Origin: Paraburkholderia agricolaris
GTDB lineage: Bacteria; Pseudomonadota; Gammaproteobacteria; Burkholderiales; Burkholderiaceae
DNA length: 64,000 bases
Assembly: GCF_009455635.1 (NCBI RefSeq)
Contig: NZ_QPER01000002.1
Span: 1,860,001 to 1,924,000 of the forward strand
Reading direction: 5' to 3'
Program-made: the position numbers and the translations under genes
The notes under the pieces: model-generated
Told to the model about the DNA's origin: nothing
The model's database searches: none
Seen by the model: only the letters and a program-made list of their open reading frames with translations
Shown here: piece by piece, positions 1 to 8,044 of the stretch
Layout: each line of letters starts with the position of its first letter
Position numbering within the stretch: position 1 is the first letter of the stretch

Positions 1-46
1 GGACGAGCTCGTCGGCGGAGAAGGTCGTGATAGTGGTGGCGCTCAT
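1..46 (-). CDS. 5' end of an unidentified gene (cut by window edge)
   Basis: Only the first 15 codons are inside the window; they read MSATTITTFSADELV on the minus strand. The gene starts 12 bases after the stop of the cupin-type XRE regulator and runs the same way, so the two probably form an operon. In related genomes this kind of regulator often sits beside a GNAT acetyltransferase, and the start would fit that, but this is a guess from context; the visible part has no diagnostic motif. Confidence 0.45.
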   Translation of the reverse strand, partial: MSATTITTFSADELV

Positions 47-58
47 GTTGGCTGGAAC

Positions 59-631
59 TCAGACGATGAAGAGGATGTAGCGGGCCGCGCTGTGCGCGGG
101 AGTGGCGAAAGCGCTGGGGCCGAATAACTGATAGCGCAGACAGTCACCGGCTTGCAGATCGTGACTCCGGCCGTCGACGGTGATCTGCAATTGCCCTTCG
201 AGCAGGATCAGATGATGTTCGATGCCGGCTCGCGGCGACGCGTCGTAATCGATTCGCGCGCCGGCATCGAGTTCGCATTCCAGTGCCTCGCCGCTCAGCG
301 CCTGAGCCGGCGGCGACACGGAGCGGCGCCGGAAGCCGCTGCTCGCGTCGGTCCAGACGGCCTGCGCATTGCGCGGGACCAGCGGCGCGAAGTCTTCTTC
401 GACCATGTGCATGAGGCGCGACATCGGCAAGCCGTAGGCGACGCACAGCTTGCCCAGCACGCTGGCCGTGGGGCTCACGGCGGCGTTTTCGAGGCGGGAC
501 AGCGTGGCGCGGCTGACGTTGCTGAGTTTTGCGAGATCGTCGAGGGACCAGTTGCGCTCAGCGCGCAGCGCTCGCAGACGCTGGGCGATGCGGCGGTCGA
601 TGGCGTTGTCGTCGGAGGGTGTGTTTTCCAT
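59..631 (-). CDS. XRE-family transcriptional regulator with C-terminal cupin domain
   Basis: A 190-residue protein with an N-terminal helix-turn-helix of the XRE type (about residues 13-68, including LAKLSNVSRATLSRLE) followed by a cupin beta-barrel (about 100-190, with HHLILLEGQLQITVDG and LQAGDCLRY). Such regulators bind DNA through the HTH and sense a small ligand or metal in the cupin pocket, often controlling the adjacent gene. The ATG at 631 was chosen because the HTH begins about 15 residues after it; the reading frame is open for 35 further codons upstream, but those look non-coding. It probably governs itself and the truncated gene downstream. The ligand cannot be predicted. Confidence 0.88.
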   Translation of the reverse strand: MENTPSDDNAIDRRIAQRLRALRAERNWSLDDLAKLSNVSRATLSRLENAAVSPTASVLGKLCVAYGLPMSRLMHMVEEDFAPLVPRNAQAVWTDASSGFRRRSVSPPAQALSGEALECELDAGARIDYDASPRAGIEHHLILLEGQLQITVDGRSHDLQAGDCLRYQLFGPSAFATPAHSAARYILFIV

Positions 632-864
632 ATTCGGGAAATTATCTCTAATGCGGGAATGCGTCAACGAGAAAAAAACACTCAAAGGGACGCGAACGCG
701 TTCAGGACGGCCGGGGCATCGCAGAGATTCGTACACCGCGCGTGGCCTGGGCGTTTATGATGGTGCCCACCAACTAAAACCCGCCGCCCGGTTGCGCAAC
801 GGGGCTGTGCATCGATCACGCACACCGTCCACGAGACCCGGCGGCGCTTGCCGCGACATCCTCT

Positions 865-1572
865 ATGAACTCCACTCCCGACGCTGTTTCCCGCCCCTCC
901 ATCCGCGCATTGACCTTGCTTGAAGGGCGCGTGCTCGGCGTGCTGGTCGAAAAGCAGCACACCGTGCCGGACAGCTATCCGCTTTCGCTAAACGCACTGA
1001 CCTTGGGCTGCAACCAGAAGACCGGCCGATCGCCCGTGATCAACGCGACCGAAGCCGAAGTGCTGACCGCCGTTGACGGCCTGAAGCGCCTGAGCCTCGT
1101 AATGGAAGGCAGCAGCAGCCGCGTGCCGCGCTTCGAGCACAACATGAATCGTGTCCTGGGCTTGCCGAGTCAGTCGGCGGCCTTGCTGACCACGTTGCTG
1201 CTGCGCGGTCCGCAGACCGCCGCCGAATTGCGCCTGAACAGCGCGCGCCTGCATGGATTTGCCGACATTTCGTCGGTCGAGGCGTTTCTCGATGAACTCG
1301 CGGCCAACGATCCGCCGCGCGTGGTGAAACTGGCCCGCACACCGGGCGAACGCGAAAACCGCTGGATGCATCTGCTGTGCGGCGAAGTCAGCGCGAGCGA
1401 TCTCGCTCAGCCGGGCGGGGAAGACGAGGTGGTGCCGCTGTCGGCGTTCGAGGCGGTAAAAGCCGAGCAGAAACGGCTTGCCGATGAGCTGAGCCGGCTT
1501 CAGGCGGTGGTACAGCGCATGGCCGCTGAACTGGGCATTGAAATCGATGAAGCGTCTGGCACGGGAGACTGA
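865..1572 (+). CDS. yceH: YceH family protein (UPF0502/DUF480)
   Basis: A 235-residue cytoplasmic protein matching the YceH family over its whole length. The N-terminus has the typical LEGRVLGVLVEKQHTVPDSY and the conserved LTLGCNQKTGR segment, then two winged-helix-like domains and a C-terminal helical tail (from about residue 195) likely to form a coiled coil. The family has no established biochemical role; its fold suggests a DNA- or protein-binding function. It stands alone: the XRE gene upstream is divergent and the MipA gene downstream is convergent. The start is the ATG followed by NSTPDAV. Confidence 0.9.
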   Translation: MNSTPDAVSRPSIRALTLLEGRVLGVLVEKQHTVPDSYPLSLNALTLGCNQKTGRSPVINATEAEVLTAVDGLKRLSLVMEGSSSRVPRFEHNMNRVLGLPSQSAALLTTLLLRGPQTAAELRLNSARLHGFADISSVEAFLDELAANDPPRVVKLARTPGERENRWMHLLCGEVSASDLAQPGGEDEVVPLSAFEAVKAEQKRLADELSRLQAVVQRMAAELGIEIDEASGTGD

Positions 1573-1623
1573 AGCCCGATTACCTGCTCGTGCGCTGCGA
1601 GTGAGCGCGCGAGCGGCCGGAAA

Positions 1624-2490
1624 CTAGAACTTGTAGTTCACCGAAGCGAGCGTATTGAGCTCGAATCTTTTTTCGGTAATCGGACTATTGGCCGCGTCGT
1701 GCTCCAGTCGCCCGAAAGTCGCGGAAACCGAGCCATTCCAGTGTTTGGAAAAGTCGTACGTCACCATGGCGTTCATGTGGATGTCCCGTACGCCGGCGCT
1801 GGTGCCATACGTGGGCAATCCCGAGGCCGCGCTCTGCTGTCCGGACACGCCGAAGAAAGTCCGTGTATAAGTCCCGTTCGCCCACGTAAAGCCCGGACCC
1901 ACGGAGAACAGCCAGCCGCCAACCGGCGCGGACGCCACGAAATCCGTGCTGACCGTAGTCCCCTGGTGATGGCCGGCGATATCCTGGTACAACGCCACTG
2001 AGCCGGTAAACGCCCACCACGTGTAGTCGGCGAAAAGCTTCAGTTTTGGCCCGCCATGCACGTCGCCCAGTCCATGCAGACGCGGGTCGTCGGACTCCTT
2101 GCGAGTCTGGAAGTCGAAACTGAACGCCGCGCCCACGTGATAGGCCGGGCCGCGCAGCACGTTGACACCGAGCACGTCAGGACCCTGCGAGAAAATCCGG
2201 TCGTCGTAGGAGATGTCCAGCGAGGGAAACGGGAAGAAGTTCAGCTGTCGCGACCCCGGGTATTTGGGGGTAATCACAAGGCCAGGCCCCACGCCGATTT
2301 TCCATTTGCTGTCGGTGGCCGCGCTGGTGCCCGCCTCAGATGCCGCATTCGGACTTGCATCGTCCGCGTAGGCCGCGCGCGCGGCGCACAGGCCGAGAGC
2401 CACGGCGAGCAGCAGCGACCGGCGTGCGGTTTGACCGAATCTGGGCGTACTGCGCTGCGACGCGCGCGTGGCCTTGGCCGGCGCGGTCAT
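1624..2490 (-). CDS. MipA/OmpV family outer-membrane protein
   Basis: A 288-residue protein with a long N-region and a signal peptide (hydrophobic core around residues 25-42, predicted cleavage after AAYA). The mature part has alternating polar/hydrophobic strands and motifs typical of MipA/OmpV proteins (GPGLVITPKYPGS near the N-terminus, a final VNYKF ending in phenylalanine as usual for outer-membrane barrels). MipA in E. coli scaffolds murein enzymes; most homologues are outer-membrane proteins of unclear role. The start codon overlaps the stop of the upstream hydrolase gene by four bases (ATGA), so the two are translationally coupled. Confidence 0.87.
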   Translation of the reverse strand: MTAPAKATRASQRSTPRFGQTARRSLLLAVALGLCAARAAYADDASPNAASEAGTSAATDSKWKIGVGPGLVITPKYPGSRQLNFFPFPSLDISYDDRIFSQGPDVLGVNVLRGPAYHVGAAFSFDFQTRKESDDPRLHGLGDVHGGPKLKLFADYTWWAFTGSVALYQDIAGHHQGTTVSTDFVASAPVGGWLFSVGPGFTWANGTYTRTFFGVSGQQSAASGLPTYGTSAGVRDIHMNAMVTYDFSKHWNGSVSATFGRLEHDAANSPITEKRFELNTLASVNYKF

Positions 2491-3374
2491 ACGCGCTCCT
2501 TGCCAAGTGCCGCGAGTTGCCTGAGGCGCCGCGCCAGGGCCTTCGAGACCACCGGTTGCTTGCCGCTGTCGCCGCCGCCATGGGCCACTTCACTCTCGCG
2601 CAGAAACAGCGCGGTTTCACGCGCGACGATTTCGCGCTCGTTGTCCGACGTAATCATGTGATACGAATCGTCCAGCCAGATTGTGCGTAAAAAGGCGGCG
2701 CCGATATTCGCGGCGACAAAGCGTGCATTGCGCGGGCTCGACGTCTCATCGTCGATTGCATGAACAATCAGGCAATCGGTCTTGATGTCGCGCACCTGCG
2801 TGCGCACACTCGCGGCGAGGCGGCTTGCCTCGTGCAATGCCGGCAATGAAATCGTCGACGGACCGACTTCGCTGAAGTCGCTGCGCTGCATGGCGCGGGC
2901 GATCTTCGCCCTCAGCGCTTCGTTGCGCAAGCCGAACGGTGCTTCCTCGCGGTAGCGCCAGCGTTTGCGCAGTGGCGTGAAGTACGCCCAGTTGAGCAGG
3001 AATCGATACCAGGGGATCGCCCAGCCGTCGTAAGAGAGCGTCAGCGACAACAGCACGAGCGACTGCGCCGCGGGACGGCGATGCGCGAGCGCCAGCGCCA
3101 GCGCCGCCCCGATCGACAGCCCGCAGATCGAGACGTGCGCAAAGCGCGCGGCCAGCGCGTCGTACTCGCGCACGGCGGCGTCGAGCCACGCTTCCATCGC
3201 CGCTTCTTCGGAACCGGCGCTATAGCCCGGCAGGACCGGTGCGCAAGCGGTGAAGCCCTCGGCATTCAGATAGCGCGCGAGAAAGCGTAATTCGAGTGGC
3301 GAACTCGACAGTCCGTGCAGCATCAGCACGGCATGATCGTCGCCGGGTAAGAACAGGCTCGTAGGCTGGCTCAT
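2487..3374 (-). CDS. Alpha/beta hydrolase (carboxylesterase/monoacylglycerol-lipase-like)
   Basis: A 295-residue cytoplasmic hydrolase. An oxyanion-loop HGLSSSPLELRFLA lies near residue 20, the nucleophile elbow GLSIG near residue 87, the acid in HAIDDETSS near residue 226 and the catalytic histidine in DSYHMITSD near residue 253, so the triad is complete. This arrangement matches thermostable carboxylesterase/monoglyceride lipases. The last four bases overlap the MipA-family gene, suggesting a lipid or envelope role for the pair. Substrate unknown. Confidence 0.83.
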   Translation of the reverse strand: MSQPTSLFLPGDDHAVLMLHGLSSSPLELRFLARYLNAEGFTACAPVLPGYSAGSEEAAMEAWLDAAVREYDALAARFAHVSICGLSIGAALALALAHRRPAAQSLVLLSLTLSYDGWAIPWYRFLLNWAYFTPLRKRWRYREEAPFGLRNEALRAKIARAMQRSDFSEVGPSTISLPALHEASRLAASVRTQVRDIKTDCLIVHAIDDETSSPRNARFVAANIGAAFLRTIWLDDSYHMITSDNEREIVARETALFLRESEVAHGGGDSGKQPVVSKALARRLRQLAALGKERV

Positions 3375-3377
3375 GGA

Positions 3378-4148
3378 TCAGTCTCCGATCCGCAGCACGA
3401 GAAACTCGCCAGCATGCGTGGTGAAGCGTTCGCACATGCACTCGGTCAGCCTCGACGCGCCGTCGGCGCCTTTCATGCGGACGCGATGACTGCCGGGCCA
3501 CAGCGCCTTGCTGAGCCGCTGGATGTCTTCGGTATCGACGTCGGCAAAACGCGGGCCCGGTGCAATTTCGTTGGGCAGACGCGGCAACAGGCCTTGCGTC
3601 TTGATGTCGTCCACTTGCTGCAGCGCGTCGCGTTCGAGCGCCTGAATGAAAACGAAGGTCCGGTGATGGTGCGACAGATGGCGCAGCAGCCGGTGCGTTT
3701 CGTCGACGGCGCGGCGTGCGAGCAAGCGTTCGTTGTCGTGGCGCAGCAGCATTTCATAGCGTGACTGCGCGACCGAGGCGATCAGTTCGGCGCGAAACTG
3801 CGACCGGCGCAGACGTTCGATCAGGAAGATGACGAGCAGCGTCACCAGCGGATACGAGATCAGCAGAACCAGGTCGGCGCTATTGAATACGGTGATGGTT
3901 GCGTAGGGCGGGACGAACAGATAGTCGGCGATGCCGAGGCCGAGCAGCATGACCGCGAGCGCCGGCGCCAGCCCGCAAAAATACTCGACCAGGGCCGCCG
4001 CGATGCAGAACGCGGTGCCCGGCATGATCGGTCCGAGTAGCGGATGGAGCAACATGCGCACGCCGCTGGCGATCGCCAATGCGGCGGCCGCGGTGAGCCA
4101 GGCGCGTGTTCCCCGTGGTGCCCAACGACGGGCGTTTTGGACTTCCAT
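3378..4148 (-). CDS. DUF4118 (KdpD-like four-helix) membrane protein
   Basis: A 256-residue inner-membrane protein. Residues about 14-105 hold the four hydrophobic segments of DUF4118, the transmembrane module found in KdpD sensor kinases, including the VPPYATITVFNSADL turn. It then continues into a helical soluble part (about 105-256) with a HLSHHHRTFVFIQAL segment. No kinase, cyclase or HTH domain follows, so this is a sensor-like membrane module with an uncharacterised output region. The ATG at 4148 was chosen because the hydrophobic region begins soon after; the region upstream has no good ribosome-binding site and a run of eight A's. It ends 3 bases before the hydrolase gene, so they may share a transcript. 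Confidence 0.75.
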   Translation of the reverse strand: MEVQNARRWAPRGTRAWLTAAAALAIASGVRMLLHPLLGPIMPGTAFCIAAALVEYFCGLAPALAVMLLGLGIADYLFVPPYATITVFNSADLVLLISYPLVTLLVIFLIERLRRSQFRAELIASVAQSRYEMLLRHDNERLLARRAVDETHRLLRHLSHHHRTFVFIQALERDALQQVDDIKTQGLLPRLPNEIAPGPRFADVDTEDIQRLSKALWPGSHRVRMKGADGASRLTECMCERFTTHAGEFLVLRIGD

Positions 4149-4420
4149 AATATTTTTTTTAGGGAGCGATTGCGCTTCCCGATTGAGTGTGGCACTGCGC
4201 TTTAAAGCGCAGGTCGGACAATACCATAATCGGACCGGCGTAAAGGTCCCGAAAGAAGTAAATACCGGCGGCCTCAGCGGCCGTATTGTGTTGCGAGGCG
4301 CCGATCGAAAAACGTGCTCGTGAATAGGGGTATTCTCACTGGCAAATCGCACGCCCGCGGGTTTGGCAGGTATACAGCAGGCGGCGCCGTTGCTTCAATT
4401 TGAGTTAAGCCAATTTACAA
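4149..4420. other. Intergenic region between divergent genes
   Basis: This 272-base gap separates the divergent DUF4118 gene and methyltransferase gene. It holds an A/T run just upstream of the DUF4118 start. I see no ORF, RNA gene or clear operator. Confidence 0.6.
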
Positions 4421-5155
4421 ATGACACAGAACATTTACGACGACCCCATTTTCTTCGAGAACTACAGCCAATTGGGTCGCTCGAGGCAAGGCCTTGCCGG
4501 CGCCGCCGAATGGCCGGCGTTGCGCGCGATGCTGCCGGAGATGGGTGGCCTGAAGGTGGTCGATCTTGGCTGCGGCTATGGCTGGTTCTGCCGGTGGGCG
4601 CGCGAAGCGGGCGCCGCCACGGTGCTCGGCCTCGATGTTTCGCAGAAGATGCTGGAGCGGGCGGAATCGTCGTCGAACGATCCCGCCGTGACCTATGCCC
4701 GAGTCGATCTCGAACATCTCGACTTGCCGGAGGCCGGTTTCGATCTCGTCTATAGCTCGCTCGCGTTTCATTACATCGAAAATCTGCGCGGCCTGTTCGG
4801 CATGGTGCACCGCGCGCTGGTGCCGGGCGGGCGCCTCGTGTTCTCGATCGAACACCCGATTTTTATGGCGCCGCGTCAGCCAGGCTGGTCGGTCGATGCG
4901 GATGGCCATAAGCACTGGCCGCTCGACAGCTATCAGCTGGAAGGACCGCGCGTGACGAACTGGCTCGCCGACGGGGTCGTCAAGCAGCACCGCACCATCG
5001 GCACCTTGCTCAATCACCTGATCGGCGCGGGCCTCACTATCGCCCATGTCGACGAGTGGGGGCCGACCGAGGCCGATCTTGCCGCGCGGCCTGAACTGGC
5101 GGAAGAGCGCGAGCGACCGATGATGCTGCTGGTGTCCGCGATACGCCAGCCTTAA
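4421..5155 (+). CDS. Class I SAM-dependent methyltransferase
   Basis: A 244-residue protein with a Rossmann methyltransferase core. Motif I is VVDLGCGYGWF at about residues 45-56, followed by the adenosine-binding acidic residue in GLDVSQKMLERA, the motif-II-like DLVYSSLAFHYI and the post-motif LVPGGRLVFSIEHP. The C-terminal segment (EERERPMMLLVSA) resembles small-molecule methyltransferases of the UbiE/Trm9 type. It is a single gene, convergent with the SLATT gene. The methyl acceptor cannot be inferred. Confidence 0.86.
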   Translation: MTQNIYDDPIFFENYSQLGRSRQGLAGAAEWPALRAMLPEMGGLKVVDLGCGYGWFCRWAREAGAATVLGLDVSQKMLERAESSSNDPAVTYARVDLEHLDLPEAGFDLVYSSLAFHYIENLRGLFGMVHRALVPGGRLVFSIEHPIFMAPRQPGWSVDADGHKHWPLDSYQLEGPRVTNWLADGVVKQHRTIGTLLNHLIGAGLTIAHVDEWGPTEADLAARPELAEERERPMMLLVSAIRQP

Positions 5156-5172
5156 GGCGAAGGGATGACCGC

Positions 5173-5691
5173 TCAGGCGTCGCGGCTTCTGCGCGGTTCG
5201 TCGGCGAGGGTTCGCTGCGTACGGTAAAAGACCCGTGGCGGCACGTTCGGCGAATCTTCAGCCAGCCTGTCGAGTTCGTCACGAATCGCGGCCAGATAGT
5301 GGCCGTCGCGGGCATCCGCGTCACCTGCGAAGATCGCTTCCAGCCGGCGCCGCACCGCGCCATAGCGCGCGCCGGCCGCACGATGCTTCTCAGCCCGCTC
5401 CGCGTATCGGAAGAATGTTTGCAGCGCGGCGGAGACCGCCGCTGCCACGCTGACGACGCCCACGAAAATCCTGAGCGCCGGTGACACAGCCGTCGAATTC
5501 AACGACGCAAACACGGCCGTGCCCACAAAGGCCGTCAACACGGTGACCAGCCAGCCGATGCCGCGTTCTCGCGCGCAGAGCAGGTCGGCCATGTCGTAAT
5601 GGCTCATCTGGGATTCGCGCGCGCGCCGGATCCACTTCAACAGAAGCTGGTCTTCGTCGACCGGGGGCTCGTAGGCAGTCGGGTTTTTCAT
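5173..5691 (-). CDS. Stand-alone SLATT/DUF4231-type two-helix membrane protein
   Basis: A 172-residue protein with a soluble helical N-region, two adjacent transmembrane helices (about residues 46-66 and 72-92, separated by a short loop) and a C-terminal helical region beginning FFRYAERAEKHRAAGARYG. That helix-TM-TM-helix layout with the E-K-H-R-x-A-x-x-Y signature is the SLATT fold, a predicted pore-forming effector that in other genomes accompanies SMODS nucleotidyltransferases or SLOG sensors. No such partner is seen on either side, so this copy is either an orphan or has a different role. The assignment is from pattern memory. Confidence 0.65.
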   Translation of the reverse strand: MKNPTAYEPPVDEDQLLLKWIRRARESQMSHYDMADLLCARERGIGWLVTVLTAFVGTAVFASLNSTAVSPALRIFVGVVSVAAAVSAALQTFFRYAERAEKHRAAGARYGAVRRRLEAIFAGDADARDGHYLAAIRDELDRLAEDSPNVPPRVFYRTQRTLADEPRRSRDA

Positions 5692-5797
5692 GGGGCTCGT
5701 CGGGGCTCTTCAGTGTCGCCAAGCGTAGCGCATGGGTTTGACGATACTGTGCCACATGCGGGCAACGAACTGATCGCCGCGCAACCGGCGCGGTGGA

Positions 5798-6859
5798 TCA
5801 GCCGAGCAGACGGCGCACCCGTGGAATAACTTCCTCGGCAAAAATACGCATATCGGTCTCGAACGGCTGGAATTGCAGCATGAACAGTTCGATTCCCGCG
5901 CGATGAAACGCGGCGATCCGCTGCGCAACGGTGTCGTAGCTGCCGACGAGGCCAGCTGCCGTGCCGCCGTTCGAGCCCACGCGCGGGGTTTGCGCGAAGG
6001 TCTGGAACATCACCGCCTTCGGGTCGATGTTCGATTTCTGTTGCTCACGCAACGGGGCGTCTTTCGCGGCCAACGTGAAAAGATGATCGAGGTGCCGATT
6101 GGCGGCCTCATCGCTTTGGCGCGCAATCACGAACGCCGACAAACCAAAACGCAACGGCTCATGCGACTCAGGGCGCTTGCGCCCCGCGACATTCGCAATC
6201 AGCGCTTTGACATCGGCGAGGGGCTGGCCGTTGATGAACCAGACGTCGCCTTTGTCCGCGACCAGTTCCCGGGCCGGTTCCGATTCACCGCCGACATAGA
6301 TGCGCGGACGGCTGCGAAATGGGTCCGCGGGCCGCAATAGATAGTCATCCACATTAAAATGCGCTCCGCGAAACCGGGTGCGTTCGCCACGCAGCAAGGA
6401 ATCGACCACCGTAATCCACTCGCGCCCGTAGGCATAACGCGCGTCGTGCTCCGCGAAGCCAATGCCGGCACGCTCCAGTTCAGGGCGATTCCATGCGTTG
6501 ACAAGATTGATGGCGAAGCGCCCACCGCTGATGTGTTCGATCTGCTGCGCCATCTTGGCCAGCACCACAGGGTGATACAGATAAGGCTTGATCGCGGCGA
6601 TGATTTCGATGCGCCCGGTCAGTGCCGCGAGCGCGGCCGATGCAGTCCACGCTTCGAGTTGATCGAAATCGGAATTGTGCGGATTGATCGTATGTTGCGC
6701 GACCAGCACGGAGTCATAGCCGAGCCGCTCCGCTTCGAGAACGAGGGCCTTGTTTCTCGCCCATGACGCGTCGTACGGTTCATCGGGGTCCTGCAACGCG
6801 GCACGGCTGCCGTGAACCAATGCCCAGATGCCGAAGCGGGGAGGGAGTGCCGAGGTCAT
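5798..6859 (-). CDS. LLM-class flavin-dependent monooxygenase, SfnG/SsuD-like
   Basis: A 353-residue bacterial luciferase-like monooxygenase. Typical elements are the N-terminal FGIWAL strand, GYDSVLVAQHT, RIEIIAAIKPYLYHP and GGRFAINLVNAWNRPE, which match the SsuD/SfnG branch that uses FMNH2 to split C-S bonds of sulfonates or dimethyl sulfone. The ATG at 6859 has a GGAG eight bases upstream, better than the ATG 11 codons earlier. It is divergent from the SsuA-like gene, supporting a role in organosulfur use. No FMN reductase gene is nearby. Confidence 0.83.
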   Translation of the reverse strand: MTSALPPRFGIWALVHGSRAALQDPDEPYDASWARNKALVLEAERLGYDSVLVAQHTINPHNSDFDQLEAWTASAALAALTGRIEIIAAIKPYLYHPVVLAKMAQQIEHISGGRFAINLVNAWNRPELERAGIGFAEHDARYAYGREWITVVDSLLRGERTRFRGAHFNVDDYLLRPADPFRSRPRIYVGGESEPARELVADKGDVWFINGQPLADVKALIANVAGRKRPESHEPLRFGLSAFVIARQSDEAANRHLDHLFTLAAKDAPLREQQKSNIDPKAVMFQTFAQTPRVGSNGGTAAGLVGSYDTVAQRIAAFHRAGIELFMLQFQPFETDMRIFAEEVIPRVRRLLG

Positions 6860-7035
6860 GCAGAAATCTCCACGGGAAAGCGTGTTCGTCAATTCGCATC
6901 AAACCTCGAATGATGAGCGATGCCACCGTCACGCGTTCCAATTTCTGCCCATATCGATCGATGAAATCGGTCTTTGGGCATGCGTCGTTCTTTTATATAT
7001 TCGTCGATTCCGCCTATGCACATGGACGTTGATCG

Positions 7036-8010
7036 ATGCCACCCGTTTTCTCCCGCTCCCGAATCCTGCGACGCCTCTGCGTGTGCCTGACCTTGATCGG
7101 CGGCGTGCTGTCGGCCGGCGTGGCAAGCGCTAACGAAACCGTGTCGATCAGCTACCAGCGGTCGTCGACGCTGTTCATCCTGCTGAAACGAACCGGCGCG
7201 CTGGAAAAGAAACTCAACGCGCTCGGCTATGACGTGAGCTGGCACGAGTTTTCGACGGGCCTGCTGCAATCGCTGAATGCCGGCAGCGTCGATTTACATG
7301 CGGATGTCGCGGATGCGTTTGCGCTCTTCACGCAGGCTGCCAACGCACCGCTTACGTACTACGCCGAAGAAACCTCCGCGCCCACCGCCCAGGCGATCAT
7401 CGTGCCGCCGGATTCGCCGATTCATTCGGTGGCTGACCTCAGGGGCAAGCGCGTGGCGGTATCCAAAGGCTCGGGATGCAACTTCCTGTTGCTGAGCGCT
7501 CTGGCTAAAGCAGGGTTGACGATCAACGACATCCAGGTGCGCTATCTGGAGGCGCCCGATGCGCTCGCCGCATTCCGTGGCGGCAACATCGATGCATGGG
7601 CCATCTGGGACCCGTTCCTCGCCGCACAGCAGCGTGACGCGCACGTTCGCGTGGTGGCGGACGGCAGCGGCGGGGTCGCTCAATACAACCGCTTTTACAC
7701 GGCGACAACGGCCTTCGCCGATAAGCACCCGGACGTGCTGCGCGTCGTATTCGATGAATTGAACGCCACCGGCAAGTGGGTCAAAGCGCATCCCCAGGAA
7801 GCGGCGCAGATTCTCGGCCCGGTGTGGGGCAACATTCCGGGGCCGACTGTCGAATTGGCCAATAGCCGTCGCAGCTATGAGATCGTGCCGGTGAAACGCG
7901 ATCAGCTGGCTGAGCAGCAGCGCATTGCCGACACCTATCGTGCGGCCGGGCTGATTCCCGCCGCCTTGAAAGCGACGGACATCCGTATCTGGACGCCACC
8001 GGCGAAGTGA
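7036..8010 (+). CDS. ssuA: Aliphatic sulfonate ABC-transporter substrate-binding protein (SsuA-like)
   Basis: A 324-residue periplasmic protein with a signal peptide (about residues 1-32, cleavage near AGVASA). The mature part has the SsuA/TauA fold: SISYQRSSTLFILLK at the start, SKGSGCNFLLLSAL in the first lobe, and IDAWAIWDPFLAAQQ before the hinge. It would bind an alkanesulfonate for an SsuBC-type importer, but no permease or ATPase gene is within the window. It diverges from the LLM monooxygenase, so the pair is probably co-induced under sulfate limitation. Confidence 0.84.
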   Translation: MPPVFSRSRILRRLCVCLTLIGGVLSAGVASANETVSISYQRSSTLFILLKRTGALEKKLNALGYDVSWHEFSTGLLQSLNAGSVDLHADVADAFALFTQAANAPLTYYAEETSAPTAQAIIVPPDSPIHSVADLRGKRVAVSKGSGCNFLLLSALAKAGLTINDIQVRYLEAPDALAAFRGGNIDAWAIWDPFLAAQQRDAHVRVVADGSGGVAQYNRFYTATTAFADKHPDVLRVVFDELNATGKWVKAHPQEAAQILGPVWGNIPGPTVELANSRRSYEIVPVKRDQLAEQQRIADTYRAAGLIPAALKATDIRIWTPPAK

Positions 8011-8044
8011 TTCACGTATCCGGATCACGCCGTCGATCCGACAT

